64,000 nt of DNA from Allobosea psychrotolerans (GCF_002917105.1 NZ_PQFZ01000019.1:1-64000); one strand, 5' to 3'; shown: positions 1 to 8,807, counted from the stretch's first letter. The notes: generated by a model from the sequence alone, not told the origin. A program made the numbers and translations.

Positions 1-971
1 GCGTTGATCTCGTTGATGCCGGCGACGAGCTTCTGCATCTGCTCGTCGGCATGCTCGATCTCGAGCCGCGCCGAGAAATCGCCCGACGCCGCAGCCGCAA
101 CGACCTCGCCGACATCCGTCACGACGGACGCCATCGACTCCGCCGCCCGCAACCGCGCTGCGGCCGATTCGCGCTCCTGCTCCTGAAACGCCGCGACTTT
201 CTCGGTGCTCTCGCGCAGGACCGAGACGGCGCGCGCCATGGTTCCGACTTCGTCGGCGCGCTGCGTGTGCGGCACGTCGATCTTGGTTTCGCCCTGTGTC
301 AGCCTGTCCATCACCCCGCTGAGATCGATCAGCGGCTTGATGATGGCGCGCCGCGAGAATGCCAGGGCGCCGGCAATCGAAGCGCCCAGCAGCAGGAGCA
401 GGGCGACGGGCAGGATGATGCGCAATTTCGAGGCGAAGGCGGCCGTGTCGGCCTCGATCGCGTCGCTGGTGTCCTCATTGGCCTGGCTGAACGTGGCCAG
501 TTCCTCCATCAGGGCAGCGCGATTGCGCCGGCTGGCATCGCCATTGCCCCAGGCGTCGGCGGCTCGCCCGGAGACTTCCTGGACCAGGCGTATCGTCTCG
601 ACCCGGTTGGCGACGAATTCCTCGATCAGCTTGCCGATCTTCTCAGTCCGCGAGCGCTCGGTCTCGGGAATGGTCTTCAGGAGAATCTTGAGTCGGTCGT
701 CGACCTTGCCCAACCCCTTCTCCATCGCCGTGGCGGCGAGCTTCGCCTCATGGGGGTTGCGTGACATATAGGCCAGCCGGGAATCCTCGCTGAGCTGGTT
801 GATCGCGACATTGAGCCGCTCCGTCGCCAGCATCGTGTCATTCTGGCGAGAGACGCGCAGATTCATCGTCTCGAGGCTGGAAATCGCCATGAGTGCGCTG
901 GCCAGTGCGATGATGGCGCCGAAGGCGACAATGCCGATCAGACCAAGAATTTTGACCCGAATTGATTTCAT
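1..971 (-). CDS. Methyl-accepting chemotaxis protein, N-terminal part (cut by window edge)
   Basis: This partial gene runs off the left edge; 323 codons are visible. Translating the minus strand from the ATG at 971 gives a short cytoplasmic start, a first membrane helix at about residues 8-30, a helical periplasmic region of about 150 residues, a second membrane helix at about 185-205, then a HAMP-like segment (IIKPLIDLSGVMDRL) and a second HAMP-like stretch (DVVAAAASGDFSARL). That is the usual transducer layout; the methyl-accepting helices and the signalling hairpin lie outside the window. A GGGGG ribosome-binding run sits six bases before the ATG. It probably senses an unknown ligand in the periplasm and signals to CheA/CheW. 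The helical sensor resembles the four-helix-bundle type, but the ligand cannot be told. Confidence 0.85.
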   Translation of the reverse strand, partial: MKSIRVKILGLIGIVAFGAIIALASALMAISSLETMNLRVSRQNDTMLATERLNVAINQLSEDSRLAYMSRNPHEAKLAATAMEKGLGKVDDRLKILLKTIPETERSRTEKIGKLIEEFVANRVETIRLVQEVSGRAADAWGNGDASRRNRAALMEELATFSQANEDTSDAIEADTAAFASKLRIILPVALLLLLGASIAGALAFSRRAIIKPLIDLSGVMDRLTQGETKIDVPHTQRADEVGTMARAVSVLRESTEKVAAFQEQERESAAARLRAAESMASVVTDVGEVVAAAASGDFSARLEIEHADEQMQKLVAGINEIN

Positions 972-1323
972 CTTATCCCCCGGCCGATCGCGCAATATCG
1001 ACAAATTTCGTGTGTTTTAGCGGGGGTGATTGAAGGCCGAGTTAATCTTGCCCTTGGAAAGGAACAAAAAAGCCAGAAAATTGCCCATTCTCAAGGCGCT
1101 GCCTGCCCTCGACGGGGCAGCGATTTCGTGGCGACGGTGCAAGCGAGCCGGCCCGGGCGCTGCGGATGTTTCAAACTCCTGCCCTTGCTGCCGCAGGGCT
1201 TGTCCAAGCCCTTGTCGCGCTCGATGGCCTCGTCGTGCTCGATTCCTGCAGGCTGCGTCCCAAACCGCCTTTCCAGATCGGGGCGAAATGCTTTAGGAGC
1301 GTTCCAACCAACGCGCATGAGGC
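972..1323. other. Intergenic region, no gene recognised
   Basis: About 350 bases lie between the divergent chemotaxis receptor and the NDUFA9-like gene, so promoters for both must be here. Several overlapping ORFs cross it but none has a recognisable family. I see no clear sigma-70 hexamers, no terminator and no RNA gene. Confidence 0.4.
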
Positions 1324-2343
1324 ATGACGAGCATGGCGAACGATCTGTCCCCTCCGAGCCAGCAGCTCGTCACGGTCTTCGGTGGTTCAGGCTTCGTCGG
1401 GCGCCATGTCGTGCGCGCCCTCGTCAAGCGCGGCTATCGCGTGCGCGTCGCGGTGCGCAGGCCCGATCTCGCCGGCTTCCTGCAGCCGCTCGGCACCGTC
1501 GGTCAGATCCATGCGGTGCAGGCCAATCTGCGCTATCCCGATTCGGTCGCGGCCGCGATCAAGGGAGCGGACGCTGTCGTCAACCTGGTCGGCATCCTGC
1601 AGGAGGGCGGCCGCCAGAGCTTTGCCGGCGTCCATGCCAATGGCGCGCGCGCCGTTGCCCAGGCCTGCGCGGCGCTGGGCGTCTCGCGGCTGGTCCAGAT
1701 TTCGGCGATCGGCGCCAGCCAGGATTCGAAGTCGAGCTATGGCCGCAGCAAGGCCGAAGGCGAGGCTGCGGTCCTTGCGCTCGTGCCTGGCGCGGTCGTG
1801 CTGCGGCCTTCGATCATGTTCGGACCCGAGGACGGCTTCTTCAACCGCTTCGCCGCGCTCGCCCGGATGCTGCCGGTGCTGCCGCTGGTCGGCGGCGGCG
1901 AGACGAAATTCCAGCCGGCCTTCGTCGGCGATGTCGCGGAAGCGATCGCGCTGGCCGTCGATGGTGCGGTCGCTGGCGGGCGCGTCTATGAGTTGGGCGG
2001 CCCCGAGGTGAAGAGCTTCAGGGAGCTCGTCGCCTATATCTGCGAGATCACCGGCCGCAAGCGCCTCTTGGTCTCGCTGCCATTCCCGCTGGCGCGGCTG
2101 CAGGCGCGCATCATCGAGATCGTCGACATGCTGACGCTCGGGCTCTTGCCGAACGAACTGAAGCTGACCCGTGATCAGGTGACGCTGCTGGAGAGCGATA
2201 ATGTCGTCTCGCATGCGGCGAAGGCGGAGGGCCGCGATTTCGCCGGGCTCGGCATCGCGCCGAGCTCGGTCGAGGCCGTGGTGCCGTCCTATCTCTGGCG
2301 GTTCCGCAAGACCGGTCAGTTCGACGCGGCGCGCGCGGGCTGA
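1324..2343 (+). CDS. NDUFA9-like NAD(P)-binding epimerase-fold protein
   Basis: This 339-residue protein of the atypical short-chain dehydrogenase/epimerase fold carries a Rossmann glycine motif at residues 20-26 (GGSGFVG) and a YGRSK tyrosine-lysine pair near residue 140. The stretch VVLRPSIMFGPEDGFFNRF is typical of bacterial relatives of NDUFA9, the accessory complex I subunit. In alphaproteobacteria such proteins are annotated as complex I NDUFA9-family or NAD(P)H-binding proteins; the enzymatic role is not established. ATG codons at 1324 and 1333 are both possible starts and neither has a strong ribosome-binding site. It is followed after 14 bases by an HAD phosphatase gene on the same strand, so the two may be cotranscribed. 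Confidence 0.8.
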   Translation: MTSMANDLSPPSQQLVTVFGGSGFVGRHVVRALVKRGYRVRVAVRRPDLAGFLQPLGTVGQIHAVQANLRYPDSVAAAIKGADAVVNLVGILQEGGRQSFAGVHANGARAVAQACAALGVSRLVQISAIGASQDSKSSYGRSKAEGEAAVLALVPGAVVLRPSIMFGPEDGFFNRFAALARMLPVLPLVGGGETKFQPAFVGDVAEAIALAVDGAVAGGRVYELGGPEVKSFRELVAYICEITGRKRLLVSLPFPLARLQARIIEIVDMLTLGLLPNELKLTRDQVTLLESDNVVSHAAKAEGRDFAGLGIAPSSVEAVVPSYLWRFRKTGQFDAARAG

Positions 2344-2357
2344 GGCTTGTCGCGACG

Positions 2358-3038
2358 ATGGGCGTCGATCTGATCATCTATGACTGCGATGGCACGCTCA
2401 TCGACACCGAGACGCTCTATGGCGAGGTCAGTCTGGCTGCCTGCCATGCGCTCGGCCTGACGCAATGGACGCTCGACCATTATGTCGACCAGATCGTCGG
2501 CATTCCGTGGTCGGACGGCGTCAAGATCATCGAGGCCGCGCATGGCCGCGCGCTGCCGGTCGATTTCGAGACAAGGATCGAGGAGGCTGTCGCGCTGCGG
2601 CTCGAAAACGAGGTGCGCGCCCTGCCGGGCGTGCGCGAGGCGGTCGGCGCGATCGGCGGCCTGCGCTGCGTCGCCTCATCGACCAGCCTGGCCCCGCTGC
2701 GGCGCAATCTCGGCATTGCCGGTCTCGTCGATCTGTTCGACCCTCATATCTTCTCGGCTTCTCAGGTCGCTCGCGGCAAGCCTCATCCCGACGTGTTCCT
2801 GTTCGCGAGCGATCAGATGGGGGTTACGCCGCGCAACTGCCTGGTGATCGAGGATTCCGTGCCGGGCGTCCTGGCGGCGCGGGCCGCCGGGATGACCGTC
2901 ATCGGCTTCACCGGCGTCTCGCACGACAAGCAGCGCAGCGCGGCTCGCCTGAGCGAAGCCGGCGCGGTGCAGATCATCGACGATTTCGGGCTCTGGCCCG
3001 ATACCGTGGCTGGCCTCGGCGCGCCTGCCGCAGCCTGA
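2358..3038 (+). CDS. HAD-superfamily phosphatase (beta-phosphoglucomutase/phosphoglycolate phosphatase-like)
   Basis: This 226-residue HAD hydrolase has all four motifs: the nucleophile motif DCDGT with aspartates 9 and 11, the motif II serine in VASSTS, the motif III lysine in RGKPHPD, and the motif IV acidic pair in VIEDSVPG. The helical cap between motifs I and II makes it subfamily I, the group that includes phosphoglycolate phosphatases and phosphosugar mutases. It probably removes phosphate from a small metabolite in the cytoplasm; the substrate cannot be deduced. It lies 14 bases downstream of the NDUFA9-like gene. A palindromic repeat follows and may end the transcript. Confidence 0.85.
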   Translation: MGVDLIIYDCDGTLIDTETLYGEVSLAACHALGLTQWTLDHYVDQIVGIPWSDGVKIIEAAHGRALPVDFETRIEEAVALRLENEVRALPGVREAVGAIGGLRCVASSTSLAPLRRNLGIAGLVDLFDPHIFSASQVARGKPHPDVFLFASDQMGVTPRNCLVIEDSVPGVLAARAAGMTVIGFTGVSHDKQRSAARLSEAGAVQIIDDFGLWPDTVAGLGAPAAA

Positions 3039-3090
3039 GATGGCGACGCCGGCCTCCGCTCATCTCAGAGCCGTTTAGGAATTCCCTCAG

Positions 3091-3207
3091 CCCTCATCCT
3101 GAGGAGCCATTCCCGTGGGAATGGCGTCTCGAAGGATGCTCCAGGAGGCTCCCGAACCATCTGGAGCATCCTTCGAGACGCTGCTTCGCAGCTCCTCAGG
3201 ATGAGGG
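3091..3207. repeat. Nested palindromic intergenic repeat (CCTCATCCTGAGGAGC type)
   Basis: The outer arms at 3091-3107 and 3191-3207 are perfect inverted copies (CCCTCATCCTGAGGAGC and its complement). An inner perfect pair of 20 bases lies at 3125-3144 and 3161-3180. Transcribed, the element would fold into a long two-stage hairpin. It sits between two convergent genes and could also stop transcription. Similar elements are scattered through many alphaproteobacterial genomes (known from general experience). Confidence 0.9.
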
Positions 3208-3228
3208 CTGGAGGTTCAAAATGGTGTC

Positions 3229-4224
3229 TCAGAGCATGCTGGGCAGCACCCGGTCCGGCGGCTTGTGCCCGTCCATGAAGGTCTTGATGTTGACGATGAC
3301 CTTCTCGCCCATATCGGCGCGGCCCTCATGCGTGGCCGAGCCCATATGGGGCAGCACCACGATGCGGTGCTGGCGGGCGAGCCTGAGCAGGCGCGGATTG
3401 ACCGCAGGCTCGCTCTCGAAGACGTCGAGGCCAGCGCCTGCGAGCTCTCCGGCTTCCAGCATGCGCGCCAGCGCGGTCTCGTCGACGATCTCGCCACGCG
3501 CCGTGTTCACCAGGATCGCGTCGGGCTTCATCAGCTTCAACCGGCGGGCCGAGAGCAGATGGTAGGTCGCCGGCGTATGCGGGCAGTTGACCGAGACGAT
3601 GTCCATCCGCGCCAGCATCTGGTCGAGCGAATCCCAATAGGTCGCGTCGAGCTTCTCCTCGATGCGGGCGTCGAGGCGGCGGCGGTTGTGATAATGGATC
3701 GAGAGGCCGAAGGCGGCGGCGCGGCGCGCGACCGCCTGGCCGATACGGCCCATGCCGACGATGCCGAGCCGTTTGCCGGTGATGCGGCGGCCGAGCATCC
3801 AGGTCGGCGACCAGCCGGCCCATTCGTCGTCGGGGATGACGCGCGCGCCCTCGGCGATGCGCCGCGCCACGGCGAGGATCAGCGCGATCGTCATATCGGC
3901 GGTGTCGTCGGTCAGCACGCCAGGCGTGTTGGTCACGGTGATGCCGCGCTGCACGGCGCTGGTCACGTCGATATTATCGACGCCGTTGCCGAAATTCGCG
4001 ATCAGCCTGAGCTGGTCACCGGCTTGGGCAATGATCCCGGCGTCGATCCTGTCGGTCACTGTCGGCACCAGCACGTCGGCGGTCTTCACAGCCTCGACCA
4101 GCGCGGCCTGGCTCATCGGGGTATCGTCGATGTTGAGGCGAGCGTCGAACAGTTCGCGCATGCGCGTTTCGACCACGGCTGGGAGCTTGCGTGTCACGAC
4201 GACCAGCGGCTTTTTCTTCGTCAT
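3229..4224 (-). CDS. D-2-hydroxyacid dehydrogenase (glyoxylate/hydroxypyruvate reductase-like)
   Basis: This 331-residue NAD(P)-dependent dehydrogenase of the D-isomer-specific family has the nucleotide-binding motif GIVGMGRIG near the middle. The catalytic arginine lies in VNTARGEIVDE, a glutamate in the ESEP segment, and the histidine in LPHMGSATHEGR. It likely reduces glyoxylate or hydroxypyruvate, or oxidises the corresponding D-hydroxyacid, in the cytoplasm. GyaR or GhrB-type activity fits best, but substrate choice in this family cannot be read from motifs. The start at 4224 is supported by a very strong ribosome-binding site (GGAGGAGGGG) six bases upstream. The gene converges with the HAD gene across a palindrome. 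Confidence 0.88.
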   Translation of the reverse strand: MTKKKPLVVVTRKLPAVVETRMRELFDARLNIDDTPMSQAALVEAVKTADVLVPTVTDRIDAGIIAQAGDQLRLIANFGNGVDNIDVTSAVQRGITVTNTPGVLTDDTADMTIALILAVARRIAEGARVIPDDEWAGWSPTWMLGRRITGKRLGIVGMGRIGQAVARRAAAFGLSIHYHNRRRLDARIEEKLDATYWDSLDQMLARMDIVSVNCPHTPATYHLLSARRLKLMKPDAILVNTARGEIVDETALARMLEAGELAGAGLDVFESEPAVNPRLLRLARQHRIVVLPHMGSATHEGRADMGEKVIVNIKTFMDGHKPPDRVLPSML

Positions 4225-4425
4225 GGACCCCTCCTCCAGCGCTTGCCTGTGCTTCGCCGCCTTTTGGCCTCAACCCGCCATTAACCGCAGGGCTTCAGGA
4301 ATGAGGGGTGGCGTGACCGCGCGTGCCTGCCTCGTTGTCTAAGTGGCGGCGCGGCGGATGACAACATGGCCCTTCGCCGGATGAGTCCGGCGCGCAGGCC
4401 TTGTTGTGGGACGGAGATTGGACGG

Positions 4426-4962
4426 ATGCTGGGATTGTCGGTGCGCGGTGTTTGGCTTGGCCTTGCGATGTTCGCGGCCATGAGCGGGGGCTCTGTCGCG
4501 CTGGCCCAGGATACGCAGGCGGGCTCGGTCACGGGTTTGCCCGTGCCGCGCTATGTCAGCCTGAAGTCGGACCGGGTGAATCTGCGCGAAGGCCCCTCCA
4601 AGGAACATCGCACGCGCTGGGTCTATCAGCGCGCCGGCCTGCCGGTCGAGATCGTCGCCGAATTCGAAACCTGGCGACGCGTGCGCGACGCCGACGGCGC
4701 CGAGGGTTGGGTCCTGCACAGCCTGCTGTCGGGCCGTCGCACCGCGCTCGTCGCGCCCTGGTCGAAGGCCAAGGACGAGACCTTCACCTTGCGCGCCTCC
4801 GCCGACGAAAAATCAGCCGTGGTGGCGCAGCTTCAGTCAGGCGTCATCACCAATGTCGCGAGCTGCGCCAATGCCTGGTGCCGTGTCGGTATCGGCAAGG
4901 TCGAGGGCTATCTCCGCCAGGACCGGCTCTGGGGCGTCTACCCCAATGAGAAGATCGACTAG
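4426..4962 (+). CDS. Secreted SH3-domain protein
   Basis: This 178-residue exported protein starts at 4426 so as to place the signal peptide first: a basic start, a hydrophobic core (VWLGLAMFAAMSG) and an ALAQ cleavage site near residue 28. An ATG at 4366 would put 20 unneeded residues before it. The mature part holds two bacterial SH3-like repeats, at about residues 42-95 (KSDRVNLREGPS, with TWRRVRDADGAEGWV) and 105-170 (TLRASADEKS, with AWCRVGIGKVEGYL). Such domains bind peptidoglycan or proteins in the periplasm. The specific partner is unknown. A repeat-filled gap follows. Confidence 0.85.
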   Translation: MLGLSVRGVWLGLAMFAAMSGGSVALAQDTQAGSVTGLPVPRYVSLKSDRVNLREGPSKEHRTRWVYQRAGLPVEIVAEFETWRRVRDADGAEGWVLHSLLSGRRTALVAPWSKAKDETFTLRASADEKSAVVAQLQSGVITNVASCANAWCRVGIGKVEGYLRQDRLWGVYPNEKID

Positions 4963-5030
4963 AGGCAGGCGGTCGCCGGCGCAACCCTCGATCGCCACGG
5001 CGATGGAGGCGCTTTTCTTGCCGGGATGAA

Positions 5031-5190
5031 GCGGGGAACCCTCCCGTAGGGAGAGGGCAGGGTGAGGGGTCGACCGTTTGACGTGTCGATCGCGAGCTAA
5101 CCGCTGCGTTGCTGTGAGGCGGGTAGTGAACTGGTCCAGGGGCCTGCACCTCACCCCTGCCCCTCTCCTTACAGGAGAGGGGTTCCCCGC
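5031..5190. repeat. Long imperfect palindrome (GGGGAACCCTC ... GAGGGGTTCCCC type)
   Basis: The outer segments GCGGGGAACC (5031-5040) and GGTTCCCCGC (5181-5190) are exact inverted copies. Next to them are inverted CTCCC-TAGGGAG and CTCTCCTTACAGGAGAG hairpins and complementary GGGCAGGGTGAGGGG and CCTCACCCCTGCCC tracts. A related element occurs at 10865-11092. This fills most of the gap between the SH3 gene and irr, which converge here. I see no other feature in the gap. Confidence 0.85.
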
Positions 5191-5263
5191 GCCATTTCTG
5201 TCATGCTTGGGCTTGATCCGAGCGTCCACAAGCCCCGACCAACGAAGGCAGGGAGCTTTCGCC

Positions 5264-5749
5264 TCAGTTGGCGATCTTGCGCAGGCGCACGACGACATCG
5301 ACCCGGGCGATCTCGTAACCCTCGGGCGGCTCCGGCAGTTCGGCGACGTCCACCGCCGAGGCCGGGATGTCGATCACCGTATTCTCGCCATCCACCACGA
5401 AATGATGGTGCTCGCTGTTGTCGGTGTCGAAATAGGTCTTGGCGCCGTCGATCGCGAGTTCGCGCAGCAGGCCGGCCTGGGTGAACTGGTGCAGCGTGTT
5501 ATAGACGGTGGCGAGCGAAACCGGCACGCGCGCCTTCATCGCTTCCTCATAGAGCATCTCGGCGCTGACATGCCGGTCGCCCTTGGCGAACAGGAGCCAG
5601 CCCAGCGAGACGCGCTGGCGGGTCGGACGCAAGCCTACGCGCCGCAGGCGCTGGCGCACATCATGGAACGGGCAGCCTTGTCGCGCGCTCGATCCGTAGC
5701 CCTGGTCCTGGGAAATCAGATCGGTCATGCCTTGGGCGGGCCTCTTCAT
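5264..5749 (-). CDS. irr: Iron response regulator Irr (Fur family)
   Basis: This 161-residue Fur-family regulator carries the Irr-specific GLRPTRQRVSLGWLLF segment in its DNA-binding domain and SLATVYNTLHQF in the recognition region. The HHH cluster (SEHHHFVVDG) replaces the classical Fur metal site. A Cys-Pro heme-regulatory-like motif (GCPFHDV, Cys26) matches the position of the motif in Bradyrhizobium Irr. Irr represses or activates iron and heme genes when heme is scarce. ATG codons at 5749 and 5728 are both possible; neither has a convincing ribosome-binding site. It is transcribed away from the lysE and fab genes; the 163-base gap holds an AT-rich tract (about 5779-5800) that could contain the promoter. 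Confidence 0.92.
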   Translation of the reverse strand: MKRPAQGMTDLISQDQGYGSSARQGCPFHDVRQRLRRVGLRPTRQRVSLGWLLFAKGDRHVSAEMLYEEAMKARVPVSLATVYNTLHQFTQAGLLRELAIDGAKTYFDTDNSEHHHFVVDGENTVIDIPASAVDVAELPEPPEGYEIARVDVVVRLRKIAN

Positions 5750-5912
5750 AGGGTTGGGTGACGCGGATGGTGCGTCACGAATAGATTATAACTGATGTAA
5801 GGCTTCAGCCTCTGCCTCGCAAGCTTGAGGCTGTTTTCCCGATGGCGCGCGCCTGCTGACAGCTTCGTGAGGCAGGCTGTCGCAATGCTCTTGGCCCACC
5901 GGGAGCAGCGCC

Positions 5913-6548
5913 ATGTCCGATATGAGCTATCTCTGGCTGTTTTTCTCGCTCGTTCTCGGCATCGTCATCGTGCCGGGCATGGATATGGCCTTCGTGCTGG
6001 CGAATTCGCTCGCTGGAGGGCGCCGCGGCGGTCTCTTCGCGACAGGCGGTGTCATCGCGGCGGGAATCTGCCACGTCGTCATCGGCGTGCTCGGCGTCGG
6101 CATCGTGCTGCAGCTCGTGCCGGCGGCCTTCAACATCATGCTGTTGCTCGGCGCTGGCTATGTTGGCTGGCTCGGCTTTTGTCTGTTCCGGAACGGCGCC
6201 GCGCTGGGCAGGGTCGAGCCTGCCGAGCAGCGGACGGCCTGGACGATCTTCAGCCAGGGGGCGCTGACCAACCTTTTGAATCCAAAGGCCTATCTGTTCA
6301 TGCTCGCGGTGTTCCCGCAGTTCCTGAAGCCTGAGGCGGGGCGGATCTGGCTCCAGGCCGCCATTTTGAGCCTGATCATCGCGCTGACGCAGGCGCTGGT
6401 CTATGGTTCGCTGGCTGTCGTGGCCGGCGGAGGGCGCACGGCTCTCGCGGCACGCCCCAATGCGACGGTCCTGATTGGCCGGGCGGTCGGGATTCTGCTG
6501 ATGCTGGTGGCGGTCGTCACAGCCTTCGAAGGCTGGCGCCGTCCCTGA
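5913..6548 (+). CDS. LysE-family amino-acid exporter
   Basis: This 211-residue inner-membrane protein has about six hydrophobic segments. It has the N-terminal PGMDMAFVLANSLAGGRRGG stretch and a central NLLNPKAYLFM motif, both hallmarks of LysE/RhtB translocators. It probably exports an amino acid or analogue by proton exchange; the substrate is unknown. The ATG at 5913 has GGGAG seven bases upstream. It lies between irr and fabA, which are commonly close neighbours in this order, so it looks like an added gene. A GC-rich inverted sequence around 6630-6650, before fabA, could end its transcript. Confidence 0.88.
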   Translation: MSDMSYLWLFFSLVLGIVIVPGMDMAFVLANSLAGGRRGGLFATGGVIAAGICHVVIGVLGVGIVLQLVPAAFNIMLLLGAGYVGWLGFCLFRNGAALGRVEPAEQRTAWTIFSQGALTNLLNPKAYLFMLAVFPQFLKPEAGRIWLQAAILSLIIALTQALVYGSLAVVAGGGRTALAARPNATVLIGRAVGILLMLVAVVTAFEGWRRP

Positions 6549-6668
6549 TCTTTGCCGGAATCGCTGCGCCTGCGCCCTTCCGTTCCCGCGCAGCGCCGTG
6601 TTAGGCACGGCGCGAGATCAGATGAACCGCCGGCCCTGACGGCCGGAACGGAACGGAGCGGAACGAGA

Positions 6669-7181
6669 ATGGAGCGGCAATCGTCATTCAGCTACGAGGA
6701 GATCCTCGCCTGCGGTCGCGGGGAGCTGTTCGGGCCCGGCAATGCGCAATTGCCGCTGCCGCCCATGCTGATGGTCGACCGCATCGTCGAGATCACTGAG
6801 ACCGGCGGCCCCAACGGCAAGGGCCTGGTGCGTGCCGAGCTCGATGTGCGCCCCGACCTCTGGTTCTTCGACTGCCATTTCAAGGGCGATCCGGTGATGC
6901 CGGGCTGCCTCGGCCTCGATGCGCTCTGGCAGCTCACCGGCTTCTTCCTGGGTTGGCTCGGCCTGCCCGGCCGGGGCCGGGCGCTGGGCGTCGGCGAGGT
7001 CAAGTTCGCCGACCAGGTGCTGCCCTCGGTCAAGCAGGTGGTCTACGGCGTCGAGTTCAAGCGCGTCTTCAAATCGAAGCTCGTGCTCGGCATCGCCGAT
7101 GGCTGGCTGGAGGCCGACGGCAAGCGGATCTACACGGTCAGCGACATGCGCGTCGGCCTGTTCAAGCCCGAAGCTGCTTGA
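6669..7181 (+). CDS. fabA: 3-hydroxydecanoyl-ACP dehydratase/isomerase
   Basis: This 170-residue hot-dog-fold enzyme dehydrates 3-hydroxydecanoyl-ACP and isomerises the trans-2 product to cis-3, opening anaerobic unsaturated fatty-acid synthesis. The catalytic pair is intact: His70 in FFDCHF and Asp84 in PGCLGLDALWQ, the same numbers as in Escherichia coli. Length matches the family. The start at 6669 follows a purine-rich leader. fabB begins 120 bases later and then DUF3303 and fabI, so this is a fatty-acid operon. The divergent irr gene upstream is a conserved association in rhizobia. Confidence 0.96.
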   Translation: MERQSSFSYEEILACGRGELFGPGNAQLPLPPMLMVDRIVEITETGGPNGKGLVRAELDVRPDLWFFDCHFKGDPVMPGCLGLDALWQLTGFFLGWLGLPGRGRALGVGEVKFADQVLPSVKQVVYGVEFKRVFKSKLVLGIADGWLEADGKRIYTVSDMRVGLFKPEAA

Positions 7182-7301
7182 GGAAAAGCGCCGCGCAGGC
7201 TTGCGCGCGCCAGCCGCGCGGTCCATTTGCGCGGTGACGACAGAAAAGAGCCGGGGCCCTGGAGCGCCGGCCGCATGAGATATCGAGCTGGAGAAGCGAG
7301 C

Positions 7302-8528
7302 ATGAGACGCGTTGTGGTCACCGGGATGGGCATCGTCTCGTCCATCGGCAACAATACGCAGGAAGTGCTGTCTTCGCTGCACGAGGCTAAATCGGGCATC
7401 TCCTTCATGCCCGAATTCGCCGAGCACGGCTTCCGCAGCCGCGTCGGCGGCGCGCCGACGCTCGATCCGGCGACCGTGCTCGACCGGCGCGCCATGCGCT
7501 TCCATGGCGGCGGCTCGGCCTGGAACCAGGTCGCCATGGAGCAGGCGATCCTCGATTCGGGCCTCGAGACGGCCGAGGTCAGCCATGAGCGCACCGGCAT
7601 CATCATGGGCTCGGGCGGCCCCTCCACGCGCGCTCTGATCGATGCCTATGACAAGGCGCGCGAGAGCGGTTCCTCCAAGAAGGTCGGCCCCTTCGCCGTG
7701 CCCAAGGGCATGTCCTCGACCGCCTCGGCCACGCTGGCGACCTGGTTCAAGATCAAGGGCGTGAATTATTCGATCTCCTCGGCCTGCGCGACCTCCAATC
7801 ACTGCATCGGCAATGCCTATGAACTGATCCAGTGGGGCAAGCAGGACGTCATCTTCGCCGGCGGCTGCGAGGAACTCGACTGGACCTTGTCGGTGCTGTT
7901 CGACGCCATGGGCGCGATGTCGTCGGACTTCAACGAGACGCCGTCGCGCGCCTCGCGCGCCTATGACGTCAAGCGCGACGGTTTCGTCATCGCCGGTGGC
8001 GCCGGCGTCGTCGTGCTGGAGGAACTCGAGCACGCCAGGGCGCGCGGCGCCAAGATCTATGGCGAGATCGTCGGCTATGGCGCGACCTCGGACGGCTACG
8101 ACATGGTCGCCCCCTCCGGCGAGGGCGCGGTCCGCTGCATGAGGATGGCGCTGGAGACCGTCAAGGCCAAGGTCGACTACATCAACCCGCATGGCACCTC
8201 GACCCCGGTCGGTGACGCCAAGGAGATCGAGGCGATCCGCGAGGTCTTTGGGGCCGGCGAAAAGGCCCCGCCGATCTCGGCGACCAAGTCGCTGACCGGC
8301 CATTCGCTCGGCGCGACCGGCGTTCAGGAGGCGATCTACTCGCTCTTGATGCTGAACAACGACTTCATCTGCGAGAGCGCCCATATCGAGGAGCTCGACC
8401 CCGCCTTCGCCGACATGCCGATCGTGCGCAAGCGCATCGACAATGCCGGCCTCGGCTGCGTGCTGTCGAACTCCTTCGGCTTCGGCGGCACCAACGCCAC
8501 GATCGTGATGAAGCGGCTGGAGGCGTAA
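7302..8528 (+). CDS. fabB: Beta-ketoacyl-ACP synthase I
   Basis: This 408-residue condensing enzyme elongates the cis-3-decenoyl-ACP made by FabA and other acyl-ACPs with malonyl-ACP. The catalytic cysteine is Cys162 in SSACATSNH. The two histidines are in NPHGTSTPVGD and LTGHSLGATG, with the preceding TKS lysine, and the C-terminal glycine-rich loop NSFGFGGTNA is present. This is the FabB/FabF fold with FabB-like length, and pairing with fabA supports FabB. The ATG at 7302 has GGAG eight bases upstream; an in-frame start 75 bases earlier lacks support. The stop is seven bases from the next gene. Confidence 0.95.
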   Translation: MRRVVVTGMGIVSSIGNNTQEVLSSLHEAKSGISFMPEFAEHGFRSRVGGAPTLDPATVLDRRAMRFHGGGSAWNQVAMEQAILDSGLETAEVSHERTGIIMGSGGPSTRALIDAYDKARESGSSKKVGPFAVPKGMSSTASATLATWFKIKGVNYSISSACATSNHCIGNAYELIQWGKQDVIFAGGCEELDWTLSVLFDAMGAMSSDFNETPSRASRAYDVKRDGFVIAGGAGVVVLEELEHARARGAKIYGEIVGYGATSDGYDMVAPSGEGAVRCMRMALETVKAKVDYINPHGTSTPVGDAKEIEAIREVFGAGEKAPPISATKSLTGHSLGATGVQEAIYSLLMLNNDFICESAHIEELDPAFADMPIVRKRIDNAGLGCVLSNSFGFGGTNATIVMKRLEA

Positions 8529-8534
8529 CGCCCG

Positions 8535-8807
8535 ATGCTCTTCATGGTGATCGAGCATTTCGACCAGGCCCGGGTGAAGGACATCTATGCCCGCTTCCAC
8601 GAGCGCGGCCGCATGGCGCCCGAAGGCCTGACCTATGTCGATAGCTGGATCTCGGCCGACTTCGCCCGCTGTTTCCAGATCATGGCATGCGACGACGTCA
8701 CGCTTCTGCAGGAATGGGTGCTGGAATGGGCCGATCTCGCCCGCTTCGAGATCGTGCCGCTGGCCTCGTCCAAGGACACCGCGGCGGCGGTGAAGAAGCA
8801 TTTGTAG
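8535..8807 (+). CDS. DUF3303-family small protein
   Basis: This 90-residue soluble protein starts six bases after fabB, with the GGAGG at the fabB end serving as a likely ribosome-binding site. It begins LFMVIEHF and contains the WISADFARCFQIMACDD pattern, which I recognise as the DUF3303 family, a small dimeric alpha/beta-barrel-like fold. It has no signal peptide or membrane segment. Function is unknown. Its tight position between fabB and fabI suggests cotranscription with fatty-acid genes, but a role there is only inference. Confidence 0.8.
   Translation: MLFMVIEHFDQARVKDIYARFHERGRMAPEGLTYVDSWISADFARCFQIMACDDVTLLQEWVLEWADLARFEIVPLASSKDTAAAVKKHL

Noticed and set aside
1026..1991. 321-codon ORF across the intergenic region and the NDUFA9-like gene
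   Set aside because: It is out of frame with the clear Rossmann-fold gene and Arg-rich; it is a shadow.
6684..8801. 705-codon antisense ORF opposite fabA-fabB
   Set aside because: It is a GC-rich shadow of two certain genes with intact catalytic residues; its translation is rich in Arg, Ala, His and Asp with no family likeness.
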